Part shown: piece after piece, positions 15,666 through 26,121 of the stretch
Position numbering within the stretch: position 1 is the first letter of the stretch
How the letters are laid out: every line of letters begins with the position of its first letter
Origin: Crossiella sp. S99.2
Lineage (GTDB): Bacteria; Actinomycetota; Actinomycetes; Mycobacteriales; Pseudonocardiaceae
Direction of reading: 5' to 3'
DNA: 64,000 nucleotides
NCBI RefSeq assembly: GCF_023094165.1
Contig: NZ_JALMDK010000015.1
Span: forward strand, 1-64,000
Notes under the pieces: generated by a model
The model's input: only the letters and a program-made list of their open reading frames with translations
Databases searched by the model: none
Told to the model about the DNA's origin: nothing
Position numbers and translations under genes: made by a program

Positions 15666-16589
15666 GTGGCAGCAGGGGGCGGCACCAAGGCGATCGTGGC
15701 GGCATTGGTCGCCAACGCGGGGATCGCGGTAGCGAAGTTCGTCGGCTTCGCCATCACCGGCTCGTCCTCGATGCTCGCCGAAGGCGTGCACTCGGTGGCC
15801 GACACCTCCAACCAGGCGCTGCTGCTGGTCGGGCAGAAGACGGCGGCGCGCAAGCCCACCGAATCGCACCCGTTCGGCTACGGCCGGGACCGGTACTTCT
15901 ACTCGTTCGTGGTCGCGCTGCTGCTGTTCACCCTCGGCTCGGCCTTCGCGCTGTACGAGGGCATCCACAAGCTGGAGGCCCCGGAAGGACTGACCTCGCC
16001 GCTGGTCGCGGTGGGCATCCTGGTGGTGGCGATCGTGCTGGAGAGCTGGAGCTTCTACACCGCGATCCAGGAGTCCAAGAAGATCAAGGGTGACGCCACC
16101 TGGTGGCAGTTCATCCGCAACGCCAAGACCCCGGAACTGCCGGTGGTGCTGCTGGAGGACCTCGGCGCGCTGGTCGGCCTGGTGCTCGCGCTCGGCGGCG
16201 TGGGCATGACCGTGCTCACCGGCGACCCGATCTGGGACGCCATTGGCACCCTGTGCATCGGCGTGCTGCTCGGCGTGATCGCGATCACCCTGATCATCGA
16301 GACCAAGAGCCTGCTCATTGGCGAGGGCGCCAACCCGGACGTGCTCGCGGTGATCGTGGACGAGCTGGCCACCGCCACCGTGGACCACGTCATCCACGTC
16401 CGCACCCAGTACATCGGCCCGGACGAACTGCTGGTCGCGGCCAAGATCGCGCTGCTGCCCAACCTCACCGTGGCCGAGGTCGCCCAGGCGATCAACGATG
16501 CCGAGTCCAGGGTGCGGGCCAAGGTCCCCGAGGCCCGGCTCATCTACCTGGAGCCCGATCTCGACCACTCGGTCAAGACCAAGGCCTGA
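15666..16589 (+). CDS. Cation diffusion facilitator family transporter
   Basis: A 307-aa secondary transporter that exchanges a divalent metal (zinc, manganese or iron) for protons. There are six hydrophobic segments; segment II has EGVHSVADTSNQ and segment V has VLLEDLGALVGLV, giving the paired HxxxD and ExxxD metal site, and the C-terminal 90 residues form the cytoplasmic ferredoxin-like domain. The metal specificity cannot be told. The GTG at 15666 has GAGGAG upstream. In mycobacteria a CDF and an amino-acid permease also follow manA. Confidence 0.88.
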   Translation: MAAGGGTKAIVAALVANAGIAVAKFVGFAITGSSSMLAEGVHSVADTSNQALLLVGQKTAARKPTESHPFGYGRDRYFYSFVVALLLFTLGSAFALYEGIHKLEAPEGLTSPLVAVGILVVAIVLESWSFYTAIQESKKIKGDATWWQFIRNAKTPELPVVLLEDLGALVGLVLALGGVGMTVLTGDPIWDAIGTLCIGVLLGVIAITLIIETKSLLIGEGANPDVLAVIVDELATATVDHVIHVRTQYIGPDELLVAAKIALLPNLTVAEVAQAINDAESRVRAKVPEARLIYLEPDLDHSVKTKA

Positions 16590-16601
16590 CCACCGCACAT
16601 C

Positions 16602-16634
16602 CGCATCGCCCCGGGGTTCACCTGGGGCGATGCG
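16602..16634 (+). terminator. Terminator after the CDF gene
   Basis: CGCATCGCCCC at 16602-16612 pairs perfectly with 16624-16634 around an 11-base loop and is followed by TCGTTT. It begins 12 bases past the stop and separates the mannose/CDF block from the permease. Confidence 0.75.
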
Positions 16635-16789
16635 TCGTTTCCGGCAGTCACCCATCCGGGCATTTCGATTTTGTAGATGACTGGCGGAAACCGTCACACG
16701 TCCGCCGGTAGGGTGAGCGCCGCCCACGACAGTGTTGTCCGGGCTGCCCTCATGGGCACAGGCGGGAGAACTTTTTCAGGAGGTTGGGC

Positions 16790-18325
16790 GTGCCAGGCAG
16801 TGGCTTGTGGCGCACTAAGGGCGTCGAGCAGTCGATCGCCGACACCGATGAGCCGGACACCAAGCTCAGGAAGGATCTGAACGCCTGGGACCTCACGGTC
16901 TTCGGTGTCGCGGTGGTGATCGGCGCGGGCATCTTCACCCTGGCCGCGCGAACCTCCGGTGACATCGCCGGCCCCGGTGTGACGATCTCCTTCGTGCTCG
17001 CCGCGATCACCTGCGGCCTGGCCGCGCTGTGTTACGCCGAGTTCGCCTCCACCGTGCCGGTGGCCGGCAGCGCGTACACCTTCTCCTACGCCACCTTCGG
17101 CGAGTTCATCGCCTGGATCCTCGGCTGGGACCTGATCCTGGAGTTCGCGCTGGCCGCCGCGGTGGTCGGCAAGGGCTGGTCGTCCTACCTGCAGAACGTG
17201 CTGGAGATCGCCGGGATCAAGGCGGCCACCACGGTGTCGCTGTTCGGGCTGGACTTCGACTGGGGCGCGGTGCTCGTGGTCACGGCGCTGACCGTGCTGC
17301 TGGCCGTGGGCACCAAGCTGTCCTCCAGGGTCAGCCTGGTGATCACCGCGATCAAGGTCGCGGTGGTGCTGCTGGTGATCCTGGTCGGCTTCTTCTACAT
17401 CAACACCGCCAACTACACCCCGTTCATCCCGCCGGCCGCCGAGGCCGGGTCCGTGGCGCACGCCGCGGGCGGGCTGGACCAGTCGTTGTTCTCGCTGATC
17501 TTCGGCGGCACCAGCAGCACCTACGGCCTCTACGGCGTCTTCGCCGCGGCCAGCATCGTCTTCTTCGCCTTCATCGGCTTCGACATCGTGGCCACCACCG
17601 CGGAGGAGACCCGCAACCCGCAGCGGGACGTGCCGCGCGGCATCCTCGGCTCGCTGGCCGTGGTGACGGTGCTCTACATCGCGGTGTCCCTGGTGGTCAC
17701 CGGCATGCGCCCGTACACCGCGCTGGCCACCAAGACCGGCCCGGACGGCAAACCGATCCGCTCCACCCTGGCCTCGGCCTTCTCCGACGTCGGGGTGACC
17801 TGGGCGGCCAGCATCATCGCCATCGGCGCGCTGGCCGGTCTGACCACCGTGGTCATGGTGCTGCTGCTCGGCCAGAGCCGGGTGCTCTTCGCCATGTCCA
17901 GGGACGGCCTGGTCCCGCAGGGTCTGGCCAAGACCGGCAAGCACGGCACTCCGGTGCGCGCCACCCTCTTCGTCGGTGGCGTGGTCGCCATCGCGGCCGG
18001 CTTCTTCGACGCGGGCCGACTGGAGGAGATGGTCAACGTCGGCACGCTGTTCGCCTTCGCGCTGGTCTCCGCCGGTGTGCTGGTGCTGCGCAAGACCCGG
18101 CCCGACCTCAAGCGCGGTTTCCGCACCCCGTGGGTGCCGTTCGTGCCGATCGTGGCCATCGTGGCCTGCCTGTGGCTGATGCTGAACCTCACCGCCCTGA
18201 CCTGGGTCCGGTTCGGCGTCTGGATGCTGCTCGGCGTGGTCGTGTACTTCGTCTACGGCAAGCACAAGTCCGTGCTCGGCAGGCGCGAGCGCGAAGCCGC
18301 GGCCGCACCGGTCAGCAAGGAATAG
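16790..18325 (+). CDS. APC-superfamily cationic amino acid permease
   Basis: A 511-aa transporter with 12 or more hydrophobic segments. The first membrane helix has the APC signature VVIGAGIFTLAARTSGDIAGP, and helix 3 begins CYAEFASTVPVAGSAYTFSY. Length and layout fit the cationic amino acid transporter (CAT) branch, as does the syntenic Rv3253c. The GTG at 16790 is chosen because AGGAGG lies six bases upstream; a TTG two codons earlier is less likely. The tail is rich in charged residues and cytoplasmic. The gene converges on the minus-strand gene at 18327 with one base between stops. Confidence 0.88.
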   Translation: MPGSGLWRTKGVEQSIADTDEPDTKLRKDLNAWDLTVFGVAVVIGAGIFTLAARTSGDIAGPGVTISFVLAAITCGLAALCYAEFASTVPVAGSAYTFSYATFGEFIAWILGWDLILEFALAAAVVGKGWSSYLQNVLEIAGIKAATTVSLFGLDFDWGAVLVVTALTVLLAVGTKLSSRVSLVITAIKVAVVLLVILVGFFYINTANYTPFIPPAAEAGSVAHAAGGLDQSLFSLIFGGTSSTYGLYGVFAAASIVFFAFIGFDIVATTAEETRNPQRDVPRGILGSLAVVTVLYIAVSLVVTGMRPYTALATKTGPDGKPIRSTLASAFSDVGVTWAASIIAIGALAGLTTVVMVLLLGQSRVLFAMSRDGLVPQGLAKTGKHGTPVRATLFVGGVVAIAAGFFDAGRLEEMVNVGTLFAFALVSAGVLVLRKTRPDLKRGFRTPWVPFVPIVAIVACLWLMLNLTALTWVRFGVWMLLGVVVYFVYGKHKSVLGRREREAAAAPVSKE

Positions 18326-18326
18326 C

Positions 18327-18962
18327 TCAGTCCCGCAGGCCGAGGAGGTCGCCCGCCGCACACCAGTCGGCGACCTCCTCGGCCAGTTCGGCCTCGCTGC
18401 GCCCCGCGACCTGGAGTTCGAGCACCGGCAGCACCGAGCGCGCGGCCAGCTCCCGCAACTGCTCCTGCTCACGGACGAACACCGACAGATCGTCGTACTG
18501 CGCCGGATTCCCGGACACCAGCAGCCGTTCCGCCCGCGCCGCAGGGAAGGTCGACGGCTCCCGCAGGCAGAGCACCAGCCCAAAACCCAAGGGCCGCAGC
18601 CGGTCCTCGATCCAGCCGAAGTCGAACGGGCGTCCGGCCCGGTGCTGGAAGGCCGCGGTGGACAGGTGAAACCGGTCCACCAGCCACGAGTAGTACCGCT
18701 GCAACTCGAACATCCGCAGCCAGGTCGAGTAGGTCTCCCTGGCCAGCTCCGCCTCGGACTCGTCGAAGTTGATCAGCCCATGCCCCCAGGGCCGGTTGGT
18801 GAACCCGCACCACTCCGCGGAGATCAACGGCGAGTGGTACCGGTACTTGCGCGGCCCGACCAGCCGAGGGTGCTCGTTGAGCGCGAAGGCCAGCTCGGTC
18901 TTCCCGGTGAGCCGGGTGCCCTCCAGGATCAGCTTGGGCGCGAGCTTCGGTGGCGGCGTCAT
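18327..18962 (-). CDS. P-loop nucleoside/thymidylate-kinase-like protein
   Basis: A 211-aa protein, family not recognised. The N-terminus LILEGTRLTGKTELAFALNE is a Walker A loop (GxxxxGKT) at about residues 14-22 in a strand-loop-helix setting like deoxynucleoside kinases. VLCLREPSTFPAARAERLLV near 130-150 could be the strand-LID region. The conserved aromatic stretch YSTWLRMFELQRYYSWLVDRFH is distinctive. A kinase acting on a nucleoside or small metabolite is plausible but the substrate is unknown. The ATG at 18962 overlaps the stop of the upstream gene (ATGA), so the two form a unit. Confidence 0.65.
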   Translation of the reverse strand: MTPPPKLAPKLILEGTRLTGKTELAFALNEHPRLVGPRKYRYHSPLISAEWCGFTNRPWGHGLINFDESEAELARETYSTWLRMFELQRYYSWLVDRFHLSTAAFQHRAGRPFDFGWIEDRLRPLGFGLVLCLREPSTFPAARAERLLVSGNPAQYDDLSVFVREQEQLRELAARSVLPVLELQVAGRSEAELAEEVADWCAAGDLLGLRD

Positions 18963-19501
18963 GCCAGCGCCCGCACAACCGGGTCGAACTCGATCTCGAA
19001 GGCCTTCGGGTCCTCCAGCAGCGCCCGCGAGGCCAGCAGATCCGCCGACCCCCGCTGCCAGAAGAACCGCCCCCGCACCGGCGCCACCGTGATGGTCAGC
19101 CCGAACGGCCGCACCGGCCGGCCAAGGCGATCCTCGAAGGAGTTGACGAACTCGGTGATGAACAACCCGCCGTAGCGCGGCCCCTCAAGGCCACCTCGCC
19201 GGGTGCGTTCCCACTCCCGCAACGGTTCCAGCAGGTCCAGCGCGGCCTCGGTGAGCACCGGCCGGTCCCTGGCGTTGCGCCGCTGCCCATAGAGCAACTC
19301 ATCCAGCCAGGCCACCCACTCCCGCTCGGCGGCGGCCCGGTCGATCCGGTTCGCCCCGATCACCGGCACCGACGGCTCGACCAGGGGGAAGGGATCTTCG
19401 GGAGCGCTCAGGGCCAGCGCGTCCCGAACGAACAGTGCGCCACTGAGCGCACTGTCCTCGCTGATGGAGACGGTCCACGAGGGCTGTCCGTGTTCACGCA
19501 T
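18959..19501 (-). CDS. Uncharacterised protein coupled to a P-loop gene
   Basis: A 180-aa soluble protein that I do not recognise. It has no signal peptide or membrane segment, and a composition rich in R, E and L. Notable stretches are WVAWLDELLYGQRR near residue 65 and GPRYGGLFITEFVNSFEDRL near 110, which look like a compact alpha/beta domain. The ATG at 19501 is used; a GTG one codon earlier is also in frame. It overlaps the P-loop gene by four bases, suggesting the two products work together. The TnpB gene starts 83 bases away on the other strand. Confidence 0.6.
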   Translation of the reverse strand: MREHGQPSWTVSISEDSALSGALFVRDALALSAPEDPFPLVEPSVPVIGANRIDRAAAEREWVAWLDELLYGQRRNARDRPVLTEAALDLLEPLREWERTRRGGLEGPRYGGLFITEFVNSFEDRLGRPVRPFGLTITVAPVRGRFFWQRGSADLLASRALLEDPKAFEIEFDPVVRALA

Positions 19502-19584
19502 CACGATCCAGTGTGCAGGTAGCGTGCCGCCGTGACCAGGTAGTCCGGTTCGGCATCCATCGATAAGCGTGCGATATTGACCTT

Positions 19585-20763
19585 GTGCAGGCCAGGTACC
19601 GCTACCGGATCGAGCCGACCTGGGCTCAGCGGGAGATGCTGGCCCGGACGTTCGGGTGTTGCCGGGTGGTGTTCAACGATTCGCTCCGGTGCCGCGACGC
19701 CGCCTACCGGGCCGGCGAGAAGCTGTCGCCCACGCAGGTGCAGCGCCGCGTGATCACCCAGGCCAAGACGCGCGAGGACCGGGGATGGCTCGCTGAGGTC
19801 GCGTCGGTGGCACTGGTGCAGGCGGTGCGAGACGCGCACCGCGCCTACCAGAACTTCTTCGACTCGGTGGCCCGTCGCCGCAAGGGGCGAGCAGTCGGCA
19901 GGCCCAGGTTCAAGTCCCGCAAGGACAACCGGCAGTCGTTCCGGCTGACTCGCAACGGATTCGCCATCCGGCCCGACGGCAGGCTGTACCTGGCCAAGGT
20001 CGGCGAGGTGAAGGTGCGCTACTCCCGGGAGTTGCCGTCCCCACCCAGTTCGGTCACCGTCATCCTCGAACCGGATGGGCACTACTACGCCTCGTTCGTC
20101 GTCGAACTCGCTCCGGAACCGCTGCCGCCGGTTGACCAGGAGGCCGGGGTGGACCTCGGCATCCTCCGGTTGGCGACCGTGGCGGACACCGCCGGAGGGC
20201 GGCTGGACGTGGTCAACCCCAGGCACCTGGCCCGCGGACAACGGAGACTCGCCCGGCTGGAGCGGGAGAAGGCGCGTCACGCCAAAGGCAGCGTCAACCG
20301 GGCCAAGACCCGGCGCAAGATCGCCATCCAGCACGGCAAGGTCATGCGTGCCCGGCGTGACCACCACCACAAGCAGGCACTCGAACTGGTCCGCGATAAC
20401 CAAGCGATCCACGTCGAGAGCCTCAACATCGTGGGCATGGTCGGCAACCGGTGGCTGGCGCGGTCCATCCTCGACGCTGGCTGGGGGCAGTTCGTGCGGC
20501 TGCTCCGCGAGAAGGCCGTGAAGTACGGGCGGACGGTGCACCAGGTCAGCCGGTGGTTCCCGTCGTCCAAGACCTGCAGCGGGTGTGGGCAGGTGGCGGC
20601 CGAGCTGCCGCTGGAGATCCGGGAGTGGACCTGCCCGGCCTGCGGTGCGCGGCACGACCGCGACCACAACGCCGCGATCAACATCCTCGCCGCAGGACGT
20701 GCGGAGAGGCTAACCGCCTGTGGAGCCGGTGTCAGACCGCCCATCTCGGGAGGCAGTCGGTGA
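19585..20763 (+). mobile_element. tnpB: TnpB RNA-guided nuclease gene (IS200/IS605-type, no TnpA)
   Basis: A 392-aa TnpB, the transposon-encoded ancestor of Cas12. The N-terminus has the OrfB helix-turn-helix (FGCCRVVFNDSL). The RuvC residues appear complete: D190 in GVDLGILRL, E278 in VESLNIVGM and D360 in HDRDHNAAINI. The zinc ribbon is C331, C334, C350, C353. No transposase (TnpA) is adjacent, so the element cannot move alone. The GTG start at 19585 gives the usual RYRIEPT start of the family. The stop overlaps the GTG of mutL, and the RNA-coding right end should lie across this junction. Confidence 0.93.
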
Positions 20764-20795
20764 CGAAGCAGGAAGCCGTCAGGCACGTCAACATC
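20700..20795 (+). ncRNA. Probable omega-RNA scaffold and right end of the TnpB element
   Basis: In this family the guide RNA is made from the 3' end of tnpB and the bases just past it, with the guide itself copied from flanking DNA. Here the tnpB tail runs through CAGTCGGTGACGAAGCAGG (20755-20773), which I recall from actinobacterial tnpB 3' ends. The sequence then reaches GTCAAC at 20788-20793, where such elements often end with TCAA. If the end is there, the guide would be the first bases of mutL. The exact ends are not determined. Confidence 0.35.
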
Positions 20796-22097
20796 CTTTG
20801 CCTGGACGTCGGCTCGACCTGGACCAAGGCCGCGCTGCTCGGCCCGGACGGCGCGCTGCTCGGCACCGCCCAGCACCCCACCACCCCGCCCGAGGTGCTC
20901 ACCGGCATCGACGCGGTCACCGCCGCCCTGGACGCCGCCGGGGCCGAGGTGCTGGCCTGCTCCTCCGCCGGTGGCGGGCTGCGGCTGGCCGTGGTGGGGC
21001 AGGAACGGCTGGTCAGCGCGGAGGCGGCCTACCGGGTCGCGCTCTCCGCCGGGGCGAAGATCGTGCACGTGGCGGCAGGCGAGCTGGACGGGGCTGGCAT
21101 CAGGGCGTTGCGGGCCAGTGCGCCGGATGTGCTGCTGCTGGTCGGCGGCACCGACGGCGGGGAGACCCGGGTACTGGCGCACAACGTGGCGCGGGTGGCG
21201 GCGAACCGGTTGCGGGCGCCGGTGGTGCTGGCAGGCAACCAGGACGTGCGGGCCGCGGCCACCGACACGCTGACCGCCGCCGGGCGGACCGTGATCGCCA
21301 CCGACAACGTGCTGCCCGACGTGGGCGAACTGGCTCCCGGACCGGCCAGAGCGGCGATCCGGGAGATGTTCCTGACCCACGTCATCGGCGGCAAGGGTCT
21401 CTCCCGAGGGCCGCGGTTCCGGCGACTGGTCCGGGCGGTCACCCCGGACGCGGTGCTGCGCGGGGTGGCCGAGCTGGCCGCGGTGCTGGCCGACTCCGAG
21501 TCCCCGGGCGCGGTGCTGGTGGTGGACGTGGGCGGGGCGACCACGGACGTCTACTCCGCGGTGTCCACTGTGGACGAACTGGCCGGGCGCAGCACGGTCG
21601 AGCTGCCGCCGGACCGGCGCACCGTGGAGGGCGATCTGGGCATGCGCTGGTCCGCCCCCGGCGTGCTCGCCGAGGCCACCGCGGAACGGCTGATCGAACC
21701 GGCCGAGGCGGCGGAACTGGCCCCGAAAGCGGAGTTCCGGGCCGCGGCGGTGGACTGGGTGCCCACGGACGCCGAGGACACCGCCGTGGACAGCCGGATC
21801 GCCGAGCTGGCCGCGGTGATCGCGCTGCGCCGTCACCTGCGGCTGGTCGCCGGGCGGCTGGGACCCCAGGGCGTCGGACTGCTGGTGCTCTCCGGCGGCG
21901 TCTTCCGGCACGCCGGGCCCGAGCGGGTGGCCGCCACCGTGGCCGCGTTGCGCGCCGACTCGGTGCTGCGACCGGTGCTGCGCAACGCCAGGGCCGTGGT
22001 GGACCAGCGCTACGTGCTCGCCCCGGCGGGTCTGCTGGCCGAGGCCGGGCACACCGCGGCCGCCCGCACCCTGCTCACCTCGACCCTGGCCGGCTAG
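20760..22097 (+). CDS. MutL-family protein (glutamate mutase MutL-like, ASKHA ATPase fold)
   Basis: A 445-aa protein of the MutL family, named for its place with B12-dependent glutamate mutase and ornithine aminomutase genes, where a reactivase role is assumed. The ATPase-fold motifs are LCLDVGSTWTKAALL near residue 12, LLLVGGTDGGET near 120 and VLVVDVGGATTDVYS near 255. No mutase or B12 gene is in this window. The start is a GTG at 20760 with GGGAGG upstream, and that site lies inside tnpB; residues 2-10 may derive from the transposon end. A 10-base gap separates its stop from the convergent membrane gene. Confidence 0.82.
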   Translation: MTKQEAVRHVNILCLDVGSTWTKAALLGPDGALLGTAQHPTTPPEVLTGIDAVTAALDAAGAEVLACSSAGGGLRLAVVGQERLVSAEAAYRVALSAGAKIVHVAAGELDGAGIRALRASAPDVLLLVGGTDGGETRVLAHNVARVAANRLRAPVVLAGNQDVRAAATDTLTAAGRTVIATDNVLPDVGELAPGPARAAIREMFLTHVIGGKGLSRGPRFRRLVRAVTPDAVLRGVAELAAVLADSESPGAVLVVDVGGATTDVYSAVSTVDELAGRSTVELPPDRRTVEGDLGMRWSAPGVLAEATAERLIEPAEAAELAPKAEFRAAAVDWVPTDAEDTAVDSRIAELAAVIALRRHLRLVAGRLGPQGVGLLVLSGGVFRHAGPERVAATVAALRADSVLRPVLRNARAVVDQRYVLAPAGLLAEAGHTAAARTLLTSTLAG

Positions 22098-22107
22098 GAC
22101 AACCCGG

Positions 22108-24504
22108 CTAGGGCTTCTCCAGCCCGGCCGCGATGCTCACCGCCCGGTCCCACTCCGGATCCGGCTGGTACTCCACGTGCCCCAGCACCCCGGGCGCCCA
22201 GCGGCGCAACGGGAACGGGCCACGCATCGGGTCCGGCAGCCAGTGGTCCCCGCCCAGCACCAGCGCGCCATGCGGGCCGACCTTGGCCGCGGGCAGCGGA
22301 CCGGTGGAGCCGTCCGCGCGGAAGCCCACACCCAGCATCCGGCCGTCGTAGACCTGCCGCGCCCAGGTGGTCACCGCGCCGCCGAGCGGATCGGTGCCCC
22401 GGCACAGCGACCGCCACCGGCCGCCCAGTTCGCCGTGCAGCTTGGCCAGCGAGCTGTGCGGCACCACCGCAGGGAACGCCCTCGGGTACGCCCACTGCAA
22501 CTGCGAGCCCGCGGTGACCAGGCCGATCCGCTCCCGATCATGCGCCGAGCAGGTCTCCAGCAGCCGGGACACGGCCACCGCGGCCAGTAAGCTGCCCTGG
22601 CTGTGCCCGACCAGCACCACCCGGTTGCCCGGCGCCTTCAGGTGCTCCTCGGCGCGGGCCACCAGCTCCGGCACCACCTTCATCGCGTAACACGGCGGCA
22701 CGGTCGGATGCGCCTCCCGCGGCCAGAACGCGGCCAGGTCCGCCAGCACACCCACCTGCTTGGCCCGCTCCGGATGCCGCGCGGCCAGCCACACCAGGTA
22801 CAGCAGCCCGCCGCCCAGCAGCGCCAGCGCCACCACACCCACCCCGGAGAGCGGGGCCAGCCCGGTCGGCAGCGGCGCGCCCAGCGCCTGCCCGGTCACC
22901 GAGGCCGCCGCGCCCACGCCGAGCAGTCCGGCGAAGCAGATCAGCACCTGGTGCGCGTGCTTGCGCTGCCACTCCGCCCGCCGCCAGGCCCTGGCCGCGC
23001 GGGCCTCGTCCTGTGGCCGGTCCTTGTGCAGCAGGGCCACCTCGGGCGGGGTGAAGGTGCCGCGCCGCTTGCGGATCCGCCCCAGCAGCACCAGCACCGG
23101 CGCACACAGCACCAGCGTGGTCAGCGCCACCCCGGCCGCGGTGCCCCACACCAGGGTCACCCAGCGGTAGCCGGAGGGCAGCACCAGCCGCACCGGGGTG
23201 AGCACCTGCTCGAAGGTGATCGCGATCCCGGCGCCGAACCCGCCGCCGAGCAACCCGGCCAGTCCCAGCACCGGCGCGGCCATCCAGCCGCCTGCCCACG
23301 GCCGCAGTCCACGGGGCAGCTTCCGCCAGGTCGAGCGGGCCAGCAGCGCGGCCGGGATCAGCAGCAGCCCGAACAGCACGCAGCACAGCCCGAGTCCGAC
23401 CGCGATGCCCTGCACGGTGGCGTCGGAGGCGGCCAGCGGCCCGGACAGCTCCGGCGCGAACGCCGCCGACGCGCCCAGCAGCACCAGCGCGGCCAGCACC
23501 AGCATCCGTCGCGGCGCGGGCGCCAGCGCGGCCCGCAGCCAGCGCCCGGCCCGGTCCGGGTGGCTGCCGTTGGGGTCGTCCAGCAGCAGCACGCCCAGTG
23601 CGCACAGCCCCAGGATCAGCATCGTGGTGCCCCACAGGGCGGCCAGGTCTGCCCGAAGGGGACCCAGCGGACCGCCCAGCAGCAGCCAGGCCACCGTGGC
23701 CAGCGCGGCCGTGGTGTGCAGGCCACGCAGCGCCGGGGTGTCCGGATCGGCGGCCACGCCCGCACCCGGCAGGCTCGACATCGCGTGTCCAGGCGGGTCC
23801 GCGGCCGGCTGCGGCACGGACAGCTCCCAGTCCACCCCGGAGACCCGGAACAGCACCCCGATCGCGAGCAGCACCGGCAGCAGCCCGGAGATCATCCGCA
23901 ACGTCGGGGAGTCGCGCAGCCAGGTCGGCGTCAGCCCGCCGGCGCACTCCAGCCTTGGGGAGAGGCACTGCGCCGCGATCAGGTCCAGCGAGACCACCGC
24001 GAACTGCCCGATGAACAGCATGGTCAGCCCGAGCGCGGCCAGCCGCAGCAACGCCCGCAGCACCGTGCCCAGCCCCCTGGCCAGCCGGGAACCCGGCGGC
24101 GCGGGCGGCAGCATCCAGTGCGCGACGTTGGCCAGGGTGAACGGGAACAGCAGCGCCCAGGTGGCCTTGGCCACACCGCCGGAGGTCATCGCGCCCCAGA
24201 CGTAGCCCTCGATGACCCGGGAGATCGGTCGCCCGCCCAGTGACAGCGAGGGCCCGGCGACCGGCCGGTCCATCCGGTCCGCGGGCCGGACCACCCGGCC
24301 CAGTCCGTCCCCTGCCACGTCTACGGCGCTGGCAGAGCCGGTGACCGACTCCGGAGTCGCGCCCAGCACCCCCGGCACACGCAGCTCGACGACACGGGTG
24401 TCGGGACCGGGGAGAAGCACAGTCAACTCCGAACATGTGATCTTGTGGTGTCCCGGCTCACAGCGGAACCGGTGAAATCCAGCCGAGGGGTCATCTTCGG
24501 ACAT
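22108..24504 (-). CDS. Large polytopic membrane protein with C-terminal alpha/beta hydrolase domain
   Basis: A 798-aa protein. Residues 1-60 include VVELRVPGVLGATPESV, similar to N-termini of other actinobacterial membrane hydrolase-like proteins. About ten hydrophobic segments follow to residue 570. The C-terminal 200 residues hold NRVVLVGHSQGSLLAAVAVS, a GxSxG nucleophile elbow near 605, then LVTAGSQLQW, and candidate acid and histidine in CRGTDPLGG and GGDHWLPDP. A membrane-tethered esterase or lipase is inferred; the substrate is unknown. Some relatives keep a histidine where VPG stands, so the N-terminus may be a remnant of a second hydrolase motif. It is divergent from sahH. Confidence 0.72.
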   Translation of the reverse strand: MSEDDPSAGFHRFRCEPGHHKITCSELTVLLPGPDTRVVELRVPGVLGATPESVTGSASAVDVAGDGLGRVVRPADRMDRPVAGPSLSLGGRPISRVIEGYVWGAMTSGGVAKATWALLFPFTLANVAHWMLPPAPPGSRLARGLGTVLRALLRLAALGLTMLFIGQFAVVSLDLIAAQCLSPRLECAGGLTPTWLRDSPTLRMISGLLPVLLAIGVLFRVSGVDWELSVPQPAADPPGHAMSSLPGAGVAADPDTPALRGLHTTAALATVAWLLLGGPLGPLRADLAALWGTTMLILGLCALGVLLLDDPNGSHPDRAGRWLRAALAPAPRRMLVLAALVLLGASAAFAPELSGPLAASDATVQGIAVGLGLCCVLFGLLLIPAALLARSTWRKLPRGLRPWAGGWMAAPVLGLAGLLGGGFGAGIAITFEQVLTPVRLVLPSGYRWVTLVWGTAAGVALTTLVLCAPVLVLLGRIRKRRGTFTPPEVALLHKDRPQDEARAARAWRRAEWQRKHAHQVLICFAGLLGVGAAASVTGQALGAPLPTGLAPLSGVGVVALALLGGGLLYLVWLAARHPERAKQVGVLADLAAFWPREAHPTVPPCYAMKVVPELVARAEEHLKAPGNRVVLVGHSQGSLLAAVAVSRLLETCSAHDRERIGLVTAGSQLQWAYPRAFPAVVPHSSLAKLHGELGGRWRSLCRGTDPLGGAVTTWARQVYDGRMLGVGFRADGSTGPLPAAKVGPHGALVLGGDHWLPDPMRGPFPLRRWAPGVLGHVEYQPDPEWDRAVSIAAGLEKP

Positions 24505-24593
24505 CGAGCTGTTGAATTACGTCATATGCCGTTCCCGGCGTGGCTGGTTGTAGGGTGGCCAGCGGATTCCCAAGACTTGGATGGAGCCGGTTC

Positions 24594-26057
<1,464 letters not shown>

Positions 26058-26083
26058 TCCTGCCGGTCAGTTCGGACTTTTCG

Positions 26084-26115
26084 CGGCGGGCTCGTCCTTC
26101 GGGACGGGCCCGCCG
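26084..26115 (+). terminator. Intrinsic terminator after sahH
   Basis: A 14-bp stem (26084-26097 with 26102-26115, one wobble pair) closed by a TTCG tetraloop and followed by TTCGTTT. It begins 27 bases past the sahH stop and probably also serves the convergent regulator gene. Confidence 0.88.
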
Positions 26116-26121
26116 TTCGTT

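Noticed and set aside
24505..24593. SAH riboswitch upstream of sahH
   Set aside because: The leader is too short and lacks the conserved pseudoknot pattern I know; no hairpin was seen.
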